Source of the DNA: Leucaena leucocephala
Lineage: Eukaryota; Streptophyta; Magnoliopsida; Fabales; Fabaceae
Length of the DNA: 64,000 nucleotides
Reading direction: 5' to 3'
Assembly: GCA_037074615.1 (NCBI GenBank)
Contig: CM073532.1
Span: 18,740,001-18,804,000, forward strand
The position numbers and the translations under genes are program-made. The notes below the pieces were generated by a model. That model was not told the DNA's origin, did no database searches, and saw only the letters and a list, made by a program, of their open reading frames with translations. Positions 11,130 through 21,452 of the stretch are shown here, piece by piece. Position 1 is the first letter of the stretch. The number at the start of each line of letters is the position of its first letter.

Positions 11130-11718
11130 ATGACGACTAGTAATACTGCTACATTATCATTGCGATCTGTCCTTGAGAAGGACAAACTCAATGGGACAAA
11201 CTTTCTTGACTGGTTCAGGAACTTGAGATTTGTTCTCAAGCAGGAAAGAAAGGTATATGTCCTAGATTAACCCATTCCTGAGGAGCTAGCAGCCAATGCT
11301 CCTAGAGCTCAGAGAGATTCTTATGCGAAGCATAAGGAAGACTCTGTCGATGTGGGCTGCTTGATGCTTGCCACCATGGTTCTGGAGCTCCAAAGAGATC
11401 TGGAACACATGGAGGCTTATGAGATGATTGTGCATCTTAAGGAAATATTCCAGCAACAGGCAAGGCAAGAGAGGTATGAGACCACTAAGGCCTTACATTC
11501 CTGCAAGATGGCTGAAGGTGCATCAGTAAGTACTCATGTCTTAAAGATGAAAGGGTACATTGATCACCTTGAGAGGCTTGGATTTCCCATGAGCCAGGAG
11601 TTAGCTACAGATTTGATCTTGAACTCACTCCCAGAAAGTTATGACCAGTTTGTCATGAACTACAGCATGAACAACATAGAGAAATCTATTTCTGAATTGC
11701 ATGGGATGCTTAAAACTG
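11130..11718 (+). pseudogene. Copia-1 gag, 5' part, interrupted by gypsy-A
   Basis: The ATG at 11130 and the following codons match copia-2 gag (start MTTSNTATLSLRSVL), including the NGTNFLDWFRNLR region. An in-frame TAA occurs in GATTAACCC near 11269, where copia-2 reads GATCACCCC. A long open stretch from 11352 covers the helical capsid-like region up to LHGMLKTAE. The frame is then cut at 11723 by gypsy-A; the CTGAG at 11719-11723 is the duplicated target. The 3' remainder starts at 22949. Confidence 0.9.
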
Positions 11719-11723
11719 CTGAG

Positions 11724-14552
11724 TGTCACATCCTTATTTTTTATACATCTTAGGGACCATTCAGTAGCACTTAAACCACTTTCAGGGTCATTGAAGTCTA
11801 AACACTTAATCTGGAATTTTATTCATATCGAGTACTGTTCACTGTGGCAAATTCCAGATGAGTGACCTGACTTTGAAAATTCATAACTAATTATAGAAAA
11901 ATCGAAATGAAGTGGTTCCAATTGCTACATGAAGCTAACTCAAATATATTTCATGGAAAAATCATTGGTTGACCAATACTTGACAATTTTAACGTGGGTC
12001 AACGTTCCAATATTACTGTTCATCCAATGACTTTCTCCTGAATCCAGCATTCTGGTCCCAACTTTAACAATTTATATCTTTTCGTGTATAAATCCAAATT
12101 AGACATTCTATATATCAAATTAAATATTAGTATGTCTACTTTCTACCCTAAAAATTTCGTACATTAATTCAATCATTTACTATTTTTAATAATTTATCAA
12201 ACATGAATGGGTCTTCACGGGTTACTGTTCACTGAGCCTATTTTCAGCATTTAGTCTTTACATACCCAAGCATACAACCAACACATATCAGTCATACAGG
12301 CCAGATAACAATTAATATCAAATAATCAACTGTTATATATCAGTGCATGATTAACTCCCTCATATTCTATTACATCCTTCTCTGTCTAAAATCCGGCAGC
12401 ATAACTGCTACGATTCTTCTTTAGAAAGTAACCGATGTTGTACCGATTCGGTAATTCCCTTATGAGAACTACCATTCTACGTAGTACCCAGGAAAGACTG
12501 GATGAACCTTCTGGGTCCACTCACTTCCAGCCTCCTTAGACAGCACTACGTACACAGTACGTATCAGTTCCTTTCTTTGTTCCGTCTTCGTTGCCGGAAT
12601 TTCGGCAGCCTACCGGCGTCTCTTAAGATTTCCAAATTTTATTTTGACAGAACCTCCCCTGTAATGTTATGTTTGGGAATGAGATTCAAAAGAATCCCAG
12701 TAACAATAATCATAACAAAATATGTAATGCAGAGTGACGGTGCTTGCTTGTGACTGTGTACAGATAAGTATGCTGCATGCTTCCATATTCAATAATATAT
12801 GATCATAGCATTGGAATAGAGCTTCAAGCATAACATATAGGACAACAATCAACCAAACAAGACAACACATCACAAAGACATTACATAAGAGCTAGGATTA
12901 GTTGTTACCTCAAAAACAGAGCTTCAGAACCTCTCTACTACTTCCAACTTCACCAGAACTTCCTTACTTCTTTCTTTCTCTCACTTTCTCTCTCAAGAAC
13001 TTCTTTCTTCCTCTCTTTCTTGCTTTCACCGAAATGAAGGAGTAAGGGGGGGTATTTATAGTGTTGAGCAATGTCAATCTTGTAATTAGGAAGACTTATG
13101 ATCCTGTGGTCCTGGTTTTTCCTGGAATTTCCTATTTTCTTTAATTCTCTTTTACTGCATCACCGTGGACACCTCATGGGACACCTCATAGGACACTTCA
13201 TCACCCATATTCTTCATGTGACGAAATTTGGAGGTTCTGGAAGCTTTCCGGTCCAATCCGGCACCGGCCCGGTCCATCGCCTCGAAAAACGTGCTGTTTT
13301 CTGCATCTGATGTTTCTGAAGATCCTTTTTATGTCTACTGACCTCACATTTAGTATCTAGACCCTTTATATCATTAACTTTTTAATACTGGGTCCAGACT
13401 CAATTACAGATCCCCTGCGAAATGACCAAAATGCCCTTGGTACCCTATCTTGTCCTATTTTAATCCTAAGGGCAAAATCGTCATTTCACACCTTTCTGGA
13501 CCCGGTCAAAGCTTATACTGGCTCTAGTCAACCTTATTTAGACATGTCTTGACCTCTGGGTCTGTCCAAAATGACCAGAATACCCTTTATTCATCTGCTG
13601 CCCTTTTTGTACAACATAGGGGCATTTTCGTAATTTCGCACTTTTCCGGGGTTCTGCTGGACACTGGCCCACCTATCAGTCCAAGAGTCTTATTGGGCCT
13701 CTAATGGCGCCATTTTTGGGCTTCCTGGGTCCATTACCTGTATCGCACGTATTACGAGAAATCTTCCTTTAACACAGTTCATTGAATATTTTAACTATTA
13801 TTTACCGATTATACACCTTTTTCGGACACCGGCTCTTTTTCCCAGATACAGTGTCCAACTGTGTTCAGGCATCCTTGGGGGTTATAACGGTCATCTGACC
13901 GAAGTCATTCGATCGCATTTAGCCCCTTTAAAAATACCGATAAATCTCCAACCCGGATCCCCGGAGGCCTCACACTCCCGTCTGGATTTTCCAATTTGTA
14001 GATAACTTTTCCTACAGACCTCCTATCGGTATTCTGTCAGTTTCCTGACCTCCGTCCCATAAGGGGGCATCATCCTATATTTTCCCACTTATATCTGAAA
14101 TCTAGGGTATCCGGTATAAATTTTTATAACTTTCGGACAATCAGTCCATTTCTGGCTATCTGGAGTCTTCAAAAATTTCGGTATTAGGCTTGGTTACCCG
14201 GCGTCACCTACCCTACCTTCGGGTAGAATCTGGGACTGAAATGCTGTCGGGCGGTGCAAACCACTTCTGGCCTATTTTCTTTAATTATACTTTAGCCCCA
14301 GGGAACTTTTCCTTCTTTATAATTAAGTCCCTTAATTTGGCTAAAATTACACTTTAAGACCCCACATTTTTGTCTACCTTTCCTTCCTTACCTTAAACTT
14401 TCCATATTTGCATTTAAGTCCTTTCTTTTCCTTTCTTTTGCAATTTAATCATTTTCTTTACATAAAGGACCACATCTTTTTCCTGAAACAGAGCTCATAT
14501 ATTCCGTTTATTCTGTACATAGGAACCAGTACAGAAAATTAAGGATATTACA
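11724..14552 (-). repeat. Gypsy-A 3' LTR
   Basis: It is 2829 bp and in minus-strand sense starts TGTAATATCCTTAATTTTCTG and ends GGATGTGACA. It carries a TATA box (CTATAAATACCCCCC, minus strand, near 13050), then a purine tract (about 12960-13030), and an intron-like segment (12908 to 12659). It is about 99.3% identical to the other LTR by a hand count of differences. Confidence 0.93.
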
Positions 14553-14592
14553 TTTCTCTCCCCCTAAAAATAAATTTCGTCCCCGAAATTTA
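14553..14592 (-). other. Gypsy-A polypurine tract and preceding inverted repeat
   Basis: On the minus strand the sequence reads AAATTTCG-GGGA-CGAAATTT, then TATTTTTAGGGGGAGAGAAA, directly abutting the 3' LTR. The purine run primes plus-strand synthesis in this class of element. The same 8-bp inverted repeat before the tract is present in LARD-B, gypsy-C and (with one change) the family-E element. Confidence 0.85.
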
Positions 14593-14605
14593 CATTACAT
14601 CTATC

Positions 14606-17600
14606 CTATACAAATAATTCAGGGTACTTTTCTCTCATCTTTTCTTCTGTTTCCCATGTAGCCTCTTGTTCAGTCAAGCCTTTCCAGATTACTTTAACTA
14701 AAGGAATTTGCTTATTCCGCAACTGCTTGACTTTTCTATCAGTAATTCGCACCGGTCCAACCTCATAGGTCAAGTCATCTCGCAGTGCGACCTCATCTTG
14801 CTCTATCACATGAGATGGATCTGGAATATACTTCTTTAATTGGGAAACATGGAACACATCATGTATCTGGCTGAGATTCGGAGGAAGAGCCAACTTGTAA
14901 GCTACTGCTCCTATCTTTGAGAGAATCTGGAATGGCCCGATGTATCTTGGATGCAACTTCTTTACCTTAATCGATCGTCCGGCTCCTGTGGTTGGAGTTA
15001 ACTTAAGGAATACATGTTCTCCTTCTTCAAACTCCAACGGCTTCCTTCTGACATCTGCATAGCTCTTCTGTCTGCTTTGAGCCGTCAACAATCGTTTTCT
15101 AATTACCGCAACTTGTTCTGCAGTTTGATCTACTATATCCGGACCAAGCATTCTTCTCTCGCTCAACTCTAGCCAGCATAAGGGGGATCTACATTTCCGT
15201 CCATAGAGTGCTTCAAAAGGTGCCATCTGTATACTAGCCTGATAACCATTGTTATATGCAAACTCTATAAGGGGTAAATGGATATCCCAGCTGCCTTTGA
15301 AATCTAGGACACATGCTCTCAGCATATCCTCTAACGTCTGTATTGTTCTTTCAGATTGACCATCTGTCTTAGGATGATAAGCTGTACTGAATCTGAGAGT
15401 AGTGCCCATTTCTTCCTGTAGAGCCCTCCAGAAATTTGAAGTAAATCGAGGATCTCTATCAGACACAATGCTGCTTGGGATACCATGGAGTCTAACGATC
15501 TCCTTTATATACAGCTTTGCCAGCTTTTCTAGAGAATCTCTCTTATTGATTGCCAGGAAATGTGCTGACTTTGTCAGTCGATCGATTACTACCCAAACCG
15601 CATCATGTCTACTTGGTGTCAAGGGTAGTCCTTCCACAAAGTCCATGGCAATCCCATCCCATTTCCACTCAGGGATATCTAAAGGCTGCAACGTTCCTGC
15701 TGGCTTTTGATGTTCAACTTTCACTTTCTGGCAGGTTAAGCACTTAGATACGTAAGCTACAATATCTTTCTTCAGTCCAGGCCACCAGAATAACCTTTTA
15801 ACATCATGGTACATTTTGGTCATACCTGGATGTACCGTATATCGGCTTTTATGTGCTTCCTCCAGAATCCTTTCCCTTAATTCCCCAACATTTGGGATAT
15901 AGGGTTTTCCCATAAACTGTAGCAATCCGTCTGGGGATATCTCAAAATTCCTTGTCTTCCCTTTCTCCAGCTTGTCTTTGAATATTGCTGCGAGCTTATC
16001 CTGTTCCTGAGCCTCTTTGATCTCATCTTCTATGCAAGATCTGACATGAACTCCTCCAAAAGGATTCTCCGTCAGTTGCATTTGATATAGAGGGCTCCAG
16101 TCGCGCATATCTTCTATCAGTTTCAATTCCTTGATCATCATGTATGCAACCTGCACCACCTTTCTACTCAGGGCATCAGCTACCACATTGGCTTTTCCTA
16201 GATGGTATTTAATCTGGAAGTCATAATCTTTTAACAATTCCATCCATCGCCGCTGCCTCATGTTCAGCTCCTTCTGATCCTGCAGATACTTCAGGCTTTT
16301 GTGGTCGCAAAACAACTCTATCGTTGCTCCGTATAAATAGTGCCTCCATATCTTCAGGGCATAGACCACCGCCGCAAGCTCCAGATCATGAGTGGGATAA
16401 TTCTCTTCATGTGGCTTTAACTGCCGAGAGGCGTAGGCTACTACTCGACCTTGCTGCATAAGCACACATCCCAGCCCCTGCTTGCTAGCATCAGTGTAGA
16501 CTACATAAGTCTGAGTTGGGTCTGGAATAATCAGCACGGGAGTAGTCGTTAATCTCTGCTTCAACTGCTGGAAGCTAGCCTCGCACTTCTCATCCCACTT
16601 AAACTGCTGATTCTTTCTTGTTAGCTTGGTAAGTGGTAAGGCAATTCGAGAAAAGTCTTGAATGAATCGTCTGTAGTACCCTGCTAGGCCGAGAAAACTT
16701 CTAATCTCTGTCACTGTCCTTGGCTGTTCCCAGCTCACAACTGCTTCAACTTTGCTAGGATCTACAGCTACCCCGTCTCGGGATATGACATGACCGAGGA
16801 ATTTGACTTCTGACAGCCAAAACTCGCATTTACTCAGCTTAGCATAGAGCTTCTTCTCTTTAAGGGTACCAAGAACAATCCTCAAATGCCTCTCATGCTC
16901 CTCTGGAGATTTGGAGTACACCAGAATATCATCAATAAAGACCACAACGAACTGATCTAGATAAGGCCTGAAAATCCGGTTCATATAGTCCATGAAAATA
17001 GCAGGTGCATTGGTTAGTCCAAAAGGCATCACCAAAAATTCAAAATGTCCGTAGCGCGTTCTGAACGCCGTCTTTGGAATATCATCTGGCTTGACCCTTA
17101 GTTGATGGTAGCCAGATCTCAAGTCAATTTTGGAGAATAAGCTCGCTCCTGCCAATTGATCTAGCAGGTCATCAATTCTGGGAAGAGGATACTTGTTCTT
17201 AACTGTAAGCTTATTTAATTCCCTGTAGTCAATGCACAGCCTTAAGCTACCATCTTTCTTCTTGACGAACAGTACTGGAGCACCCCATGGCGATACACTG
17301 GGTCGTATAAAACCCTTCTCCAATAGCTCCTCAATTTGCTTCTTCAGTTCCATCATTTCGTTGGGAGCCATCCTGTATGGGGCTTTTGATACTGGTCCAG
17401 CTCCAGGTACAATGTCGATCGCAAACTCCACTTCACGCTCCGAAGGCAATCCCTGAATCTCCTTTGGAAAGACTTCAGGAAATTCATTGACTACAGGAAC
17501 CTCCTCGATGCCTTCCTCCACTTCTGTTTGAACAGAAAAGAATACCACATATCCCTGACATCCTTTCTGTAGACATTTTTCTGCCTGAGCCTCTGTCACG

Positions 17601-19165
17601 AAGTTCAGTTGTACTTCTAAGCTCCGATCAGTGATCTTTGGACCAAGAACTAGGGTCTTGTTTCTGCAGTCCAACATCACATTATTGGAGGATAACCAAT
17701 TTAAACCGAGTATGACCTCAATCTCCTGGAAAGGCATACAGATAAGGTCCAGGGTGGTACTGCAGTGCTCATAACGCACCACACTATTTAGACAGGCATC
17801 AGATGTGATCACCCTAGCGTTGGTGGGGGTTTTCACCTGTATATCATAACGTAACTTACTGATCAGAAGGCCTAGGCATTTAGCACATTCATAAGATATA
17901 AAGGAATGACTTGCACCCGAATCAAATAGGGCAGTCACAGCATGATCATTGAGATAGATTGTACCTTGGATCATCTCAGATGATCGCTGAGCATCCTCTC
18001 TAGTGAGTGCAAACACTCGTCCTGCCGTCCTTGGCCTTGGATCAGTTATAGCTTGAGGACATTCCCTGGAAAAATGTCCGGGCTTTCCGCAGGTGTAGCA
18101 TACATTCTGGCCCATCAAGCATGGTCTGTCACCATGATTCTTTCCATACTTTTCACATACTGGGGCCTTTGGATCCCTGTTACTGGATCTTCCGCGGAAA
18201 TTTCCCCTATTAGGCCTCTTGGTCTGCCACGGGCGCTTTCTTTTCTTATAGCCGCTCCCACTGGCCGCTTCTTGATTCCGTCCGGCCTTATCAGGAGTCG
18301 CTTGATCTTTACTCCCAGATCTGGACAGCATTCTATGATTCATGCTGTTCTCAACGATTCGACATGCTTCCACAGCCTTATTGAACTGGCTGTATTGTTG
18401 GGGAGTTAACTTCTCCTTTAACATAGAATTCAGCCCTCGAATCATTCTTTCTGTCATCCAGCGTTCGTCATCCACTTGGCGTAGGTAAGTTGAATATTGA
18501 GATAGCCGGATGAACTTGGCCAAATATTCATCAAAAGCTTCTTTTTCTCCTTGCCTCAGCACAAGGAATTTAGCCTCCCTTTCATCTCTGACAGATTGAG
18601 GAAAATATTTCTCATAAAATTGCTCAAGAAATACTTCCCAGGTAACTGGAATATCTCTTGCTTGGAGAAGTAACTCTGTATTCTTCCACCATCTATCCGC
18701 ATCCTTTTCCAATTGATAGATGGCCATTTGGGCCTTGGTTTCAGTCGGGCAGTCGAGGACCTTAAAGATCTTCTCTAATCTGCTGACCCAATTTTCTGCT
18801 ACATGTACTTCAAATGTCCCTTCGAATATGGGAGGATTGTGTTTGCAAAATCGCACCATCCATTGCTGGATGCCAACTGCCTCCTCCCTTGATTCAACCC
18901 TTCTCTGGGGCTGTTCCGCCTGCTGTGGTACTTCTTCAGGTTCTCTACTAGTTGCTCCTGAAGGCTCTGGCGGTCTTAAATTATTTATAGCTGCTGCTAC
19001 TGCCGCGGCTATGGCAGCATCTCTTTCTTGTTCATTTCGTGCTTGAGCAGCTCTCATTTCTTCTATCATCTTTTGTTGCTGTTCTAATCGTTCTAGAATC
19101 ATTTGATTAAGGTTTCCAGCCTCTCGGGGTTCCTCAGCTGGAATAGTTCTCCTCGTTCGTACCAT
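14606..19165 (-). CDS. gag-pol: Gypsy-A gag-pol polyprotein (intact)
   Basis: A single 1519-codon frame encodes the capsid precursor and the enzymes for reverse transcription and integration. I start at the ATG at 19165 (MVRTRRT) rather than 19207, whose extra residues are hydrophobic and unlike gag. Approximate order: gag at residues 110-255; zinc knuckle CYTCGKPGHFSREC near 360; protease LFDSGASHSF near 411; RT from about 597 with FIDDILVYS near 743; RNase H YTDASKQGLG near 892; integrase His/Cys zinc region about 1104-1145; the D-D-E set in MDFVEGL (~1175), VSDRDPRF (~1235) and the GQSE region (~1271); chromodomain 1468-1519 (VKVIWKG, ATWE). No stop or frameshift is present. The chromodomain would direct integration to marked heterochromatin. 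The pre-gag ORF lies 138 bp upstream. Confidence 0.95.
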   Translation of the reverse strand: MVRTRRTIPAEEPREAGNLNQMILERLEQQQKMIEEMRAAQARNEQERDAAIAAAVAAAINNLRPPEPSGATSREPEEVPQQAEQPQRRVESREEAVGIQQWMVRFCKHNPPIFEGTFEVHVAENWVSRLEKIFKVLDCPTETKAQMAIYQLEKDADRWWKNTELLLQARDIPVTWEVFLEQFYEKYFPQSVRDEREAKFLVLRQGEKEAFDEYLAKFIRLSQYSTYLRQVDDERWMTERMIRGLNSMLKEKLTPQQYSQFNKAVEACRIVENSMNHRMLSRSGSKDQATPDKAGRNQEAASGSGYKKRKRPWQTKRPNRGNFRGRSSNRDPKAPVCEKYGKNHGDRPCLMGQNVCYTCGKPGHFSRECPQAITDPRPRTAGRVFALTREDAQRSSEMIQGTIYLNDHAVTALFDSGASHSFISYECAKCLGLLISKLRYDIQVKTPTNARVITSDACLNSVVRYEHCSTTLDLICMPFQEIEVILGLNWLSSNNVMLDCRNKTLVLGPKITDRSLEVQLNFVTEAQAEKCLQKGCQGYVVFFSVQTEVEEGIEEVPVVNEFPEVFPKEIQGLPSEREVEFAIDIVPGAGPVSKAPYRMAPNEMMELKKQIEELLEKGFIRPSVSPWGAPVLFVKKKDGSLRLCIDYRELNKLTVKNKYPLPRIDDLLDQLAGASLFSKIDLRSGYHQLRVKPDDIPKTAFRTRYGHFEFLVMPFGLTNAPAIFMDYMNRIFRPYLDQFVVVFIDDILVYSKSPEEHERHLRIVLGTLKEKKLYAKLSKCEFWLSEVKFLGHVISRDGVAVDPSKVEAVVSWEQPRTVTEIRSFLGLAGYYRRFIQDFSRIALPLTKLTRKNQQFKWDEKCEASFQQLKQRLTTTPVLIIPDPTQTYVVYTDASKQGLGCVLMQQGRVVAYASRQLKPHEENYPTHDLELAAVVYALKIWRHYLYGATIELFCDHKSLKYLQDQKELNMRQRRWMELLKDYDFQIKYHLGKANVVADALSRKVVQVAYMMIKELKLIEDMRDWSPLYQMQLTENPFGGVHVRSCIEDEIKEAQEQDKLAAIFKDKLEKGKTRNFEISPDGLLQFMGKPYIPNVGELRERILEEAHKSRYTVHPGMTKMYHDVKRLFWWPGLKKDIVAYVSKCLTCQKVKVEHQKPAGTLQPLDIPEWKWDGIAMDFVEGLPLTPSRHDAVWVVIDRLTKSAHFLAINKRDSLEKLAKLYIKEIVRLHGIPSSIVSDRDPRFTSNFWRALQEEMGTTLRFSTAYHPKTDGQSERTIQTLEDMLRACVLDFKGSWDIHLPLIEFAYNNGYQASIQMAPFEALYGRKCRSPLCWLELSERRMLGPDIVDQTAEQVAVIRKRLLTAQSRQKSYADVRRKPLEFEEGEHVFLKLTPTTGAGRSIKVKKLHPRYIGPFQILSKIGAVAYKLALPPNLSQIHDVFHVSQLKKYIPDPSHVIEQDEVALRDDLTYEVGPVRITDRKVKQLRNKQIPLVKVIWKGLTEQEATWETEEKMREKYPELFV

Positions 19166-19303
19166 TTTGTTATACTTAAAAACAGAAGGGAATACGATAA
19201 ATAACATAATTCCTTTTCATTTCATTTCACACATAATATACATACAGAGTATATGTACATATCACAGTACCATTCTAGTCTTTTATACATTAGAAATATT
19301 ACT

Positions 19304-20002
19304 CTAATTTTTCTTAAACTTCATTCTAATATATTCTTCTACTAGGTAGATCCAGTCGGATATGGTACAATATGATTCTCTATCAAAATACTGGTCCAAC
19401 TCCGATCTCCAGGTAGGAGTCTTCGGCAATACGTCATTCATAATTTCTAGCCAAAGCCCCATGGTTAACACATTTGGATCCCAGGATTGATATATGGCTT
19501 TCACCCTTGTGATAAACTCCTGGTAGACCGAATAATCTTGATCTATGTTTTCGAACAGGGTCTGCCTCAACTCGTATAGTTGTCGGGCTAATGCTACCGA
19601 GCTCTCAAGTTGCTCTCTACTCAGGTTCCTCCCTGGGACCATTCTTACGATTAAACCTCCCAAATACATTTCTACTAGAGTCACTTCGGGCCTACTGGGA
19701 TCTGGCGCATTACTCTGAACACGTACTTGACTGGATCCTGAACTGTCTGTTATATTCAAGGGTACCGCACTTATGGGAATGGCAGAAATAGGGCCTTCTG
19801 TTATCATCACCTCCTGATCATCAATTGGAAAGTTTGATCCTACCGAGGAACTATCCTCCTCAGAATCACCAGCTACTGGAGGTGTCCAGAGGTCAGAATC
19901 ATTGCTTACTATCTCTTCTTCTGAACTATCTGAACTAGAGACCTCTGGTCTTAATTCCCATTGGTTTACTGTAGTTTCAGACCCAAATCTATGTCTAGCC
20001 AT
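19304..20002 (-). CDS. Extra ORF upstream of gag in gypsy-A, unknown function
   Basis: This 232-codon frame lies between the primer site and gag-pol on the same strand, ATG at 20002. I do not recognise the protein. The N-terminal part is acidic and Ser-rich (SSSDSSEEE near residue 23; DSEEDSSS near 46). The middle is hydrophobic-polar (MYLGGLIVRM near 111). The C-terminal third is probably helical with several Trp and Tyr (SWDP, WLEIMNDVLP, EEYIRMKFKKN) and ends basic. There is no zinc knuckle, protease or enzyme motif. It is the first ORF of the transcript, so it would be translated before gag unless removed by splicing or bypassed. It could be an accessory protein, a detached gag-like N-terminal domain or a captured host fragment. 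That it is a real product is inference from length and from the clean state of the element. Confidence 0.6.
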   Translation of the reverse strand: MARHRFGSETTVNQWELRPEVSSSDSSEEEIVSNDSDLWTPPVAGDSEEDSSSVGSNFPIDDQEVMITEGPISAIPISAVPLNITDSSGSSQVRVQSNAPDPSRPEVTLVEMYLGGLIVRMVPGRNLSREQLESSVALARQLYELRQTLFENIDQDYSVYQEFITRVKAIYQSWDPNVLTMGLWLEIMNDVLPKTPTWRSELDQYFDRESYCTISDWIYLVEEYIRMKFKKN

Positions 20003-20100
20003 CCTGCAAACACTAACTTAGTGTCAATTATGACGGCTTTATCATGGTATATCTTTCTATAAATCATCTACTCAGAGCATTTCTTAAGCCAGAATCCTTT

Positions 20101-20112
20101 GCTCTGATACCA
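20101..20112 (-). other. Primer binding site (tRNA-iMet), gypsy-A
   Basis: The minus strand reads TGGTATCAGAGC, beginning four bases after the 5' LTR. The adjoining sequence (AAAGGATTCTGGCTTA, minus strand) is also found next to the LARD-B primer site, which ties the two families together. Confidence 0.92.
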
Positions 20113-21050
20113 AAATGTCACATCCTTATTTTTTATACATCTTAGGGACCATTCAGTAGCACTTAAACCACTTTCAGGGTCATTGAAGTCTAAACACTTA
20201 ATCTGGAATTTTATTCATATCGAGTACTGTTCACTGTGGCAAATTCCAGATGAGTGACCTGACTTTGAAAATTCATAACTAATTATAGAAAAATCAAAAT
20301 GAAGTGGTTCCAATTGCTACATGAAGCTAACTCAAATATATTTCATGAAAAAATCATTGGTTGACCAATCCTTGACAATTTTAACGTGGGTCAACGTTCC
20401 AATATTACTGTTCATCCAATGACTTTCTCCTGAATCCAGCATTCTGGTCCCAACTTTAACAATTTATATCTTTTCGTGTATAAATCCAAATTATACATTC
20501 TATATATCAAATTAAATATTAGTATGTCTACTTTCTACCCTAAAAATTTCGTACATTAATTCAATCATTTACTATTTTTAATAATTTATCAAACATGAAT
20601 GGGTCTTCACGGGTTACTGTTCACTGAGCCTATTTTCAGCATTTAGTCTTTACATACCCAAGCATACAACCAACACATATCAGTCATACAGGCCAGATAA
20701 CAATTAATATCAAATAATCAACTGTTATATATCAGTGCATGATTAACTCCCTCATATTCTATTACATCCTTCTCTGTCTAAAATTCGGCAGCATAACTGC
20801 TACGATTCTTCTTTAGAAAGTAACCGATGTTGTACCGATTCGGTAATTCCCTTATGAGAACTACCATTCTACGTAGTACCCAGGAAAGACTGGATGAACC
20901 TTCTGGGTCCACTCACTTCCAGCCTCCTTAGACAGCACTACGTACACAGTACGTATCAGTTCCTTTCTTTGTTCCGTCTTCGTTGCCGGAATTTCGGCAG
21001 CCTACCGGCGTCTCTTAAGATTTCCAAATTTTATTTTGACAGAACCTCCC

Positions 21051-21300
21051 CTGTAATGTTATGTTTGGGAATGAGATTCAAAAGAATCCCAGTAACAATA
21101 ATCATAACAAAATATGTAATGCAGAGTGACGGTGCTTGCTTGTGACTGTGTACAGATAAGTATGCTGCATGCTTCCATATTCAATAATATATGATCATAG
21201 CATTGGAATAGAGCTTCAAGCATAACATATAGGACAACAATCAACCAAACAAGACAACACATCACAAAGACATTACATAAGAGCTAGGATTAGTTGTTAC
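21051..21300 (-). other. Candidate intron inside the gypsy-A 5' LTR leader
   Basis: Minus strand: GAG|GTAACAACTAATCC opens and ACATTACAG|GGGAGGTT closes a 250-nt, U-rich segment downstream of the TATA box. The same donor/acceptor pair at nearly the same spacing occurs in the 3' LTR (12908-12659), the solo LTR (28206-28461) and gypsy-C (63323-63576). Removal would leave a short purine-rich first exon joined to the end of the LTR and the extra ORF. This is inferred from consensus and conservation only. Confidence 0.4.
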
Positions 21301-21442
21301 CTCAAAAGCAGAGCTTCAGAACCTCTCTACTACTTCCAACTTTACCAGAACTTCCTTACTTCTTTCTTTCTCTCACTTTCTCTCTCAAGAACGTCTTTCT
21401 TCCTCTCTTTCTTGCTTGCACCAAAATGAAGGAGTAAGGGGG

Positions 21443-21452
21443 GTATTTATAG
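21443..21452 (-). promoter_or_regulatory. TATA box of the gypsy-A 5' LTR
   Basis: The minus strand reads CTATAAATAC followed upstream by a C run. It is preserved in all gypsy-type LTRs of the window (for example 3146, 28046, 35191, 50431, 52508 and 63171). A purine-rich leader (GAAAG, GAGAG) follows within 40-100 bp. Confidence 0.7.

Noticed and set aside
12502..12873. Paired ORFs of 83 and 68 codons, repeated at 20894-21265
   Set aside because: They lie in the gypsy-A LTR and recur only because the LTR is duplicated; they overlap each other on opposite strands and the candidate intron.
20101..20112. Possible tRNA-Met gene remnant
   Set aside because: Only the 12-base primer-complementary stretch next to an LTR is present; no cloverleaf can be drawn around it.
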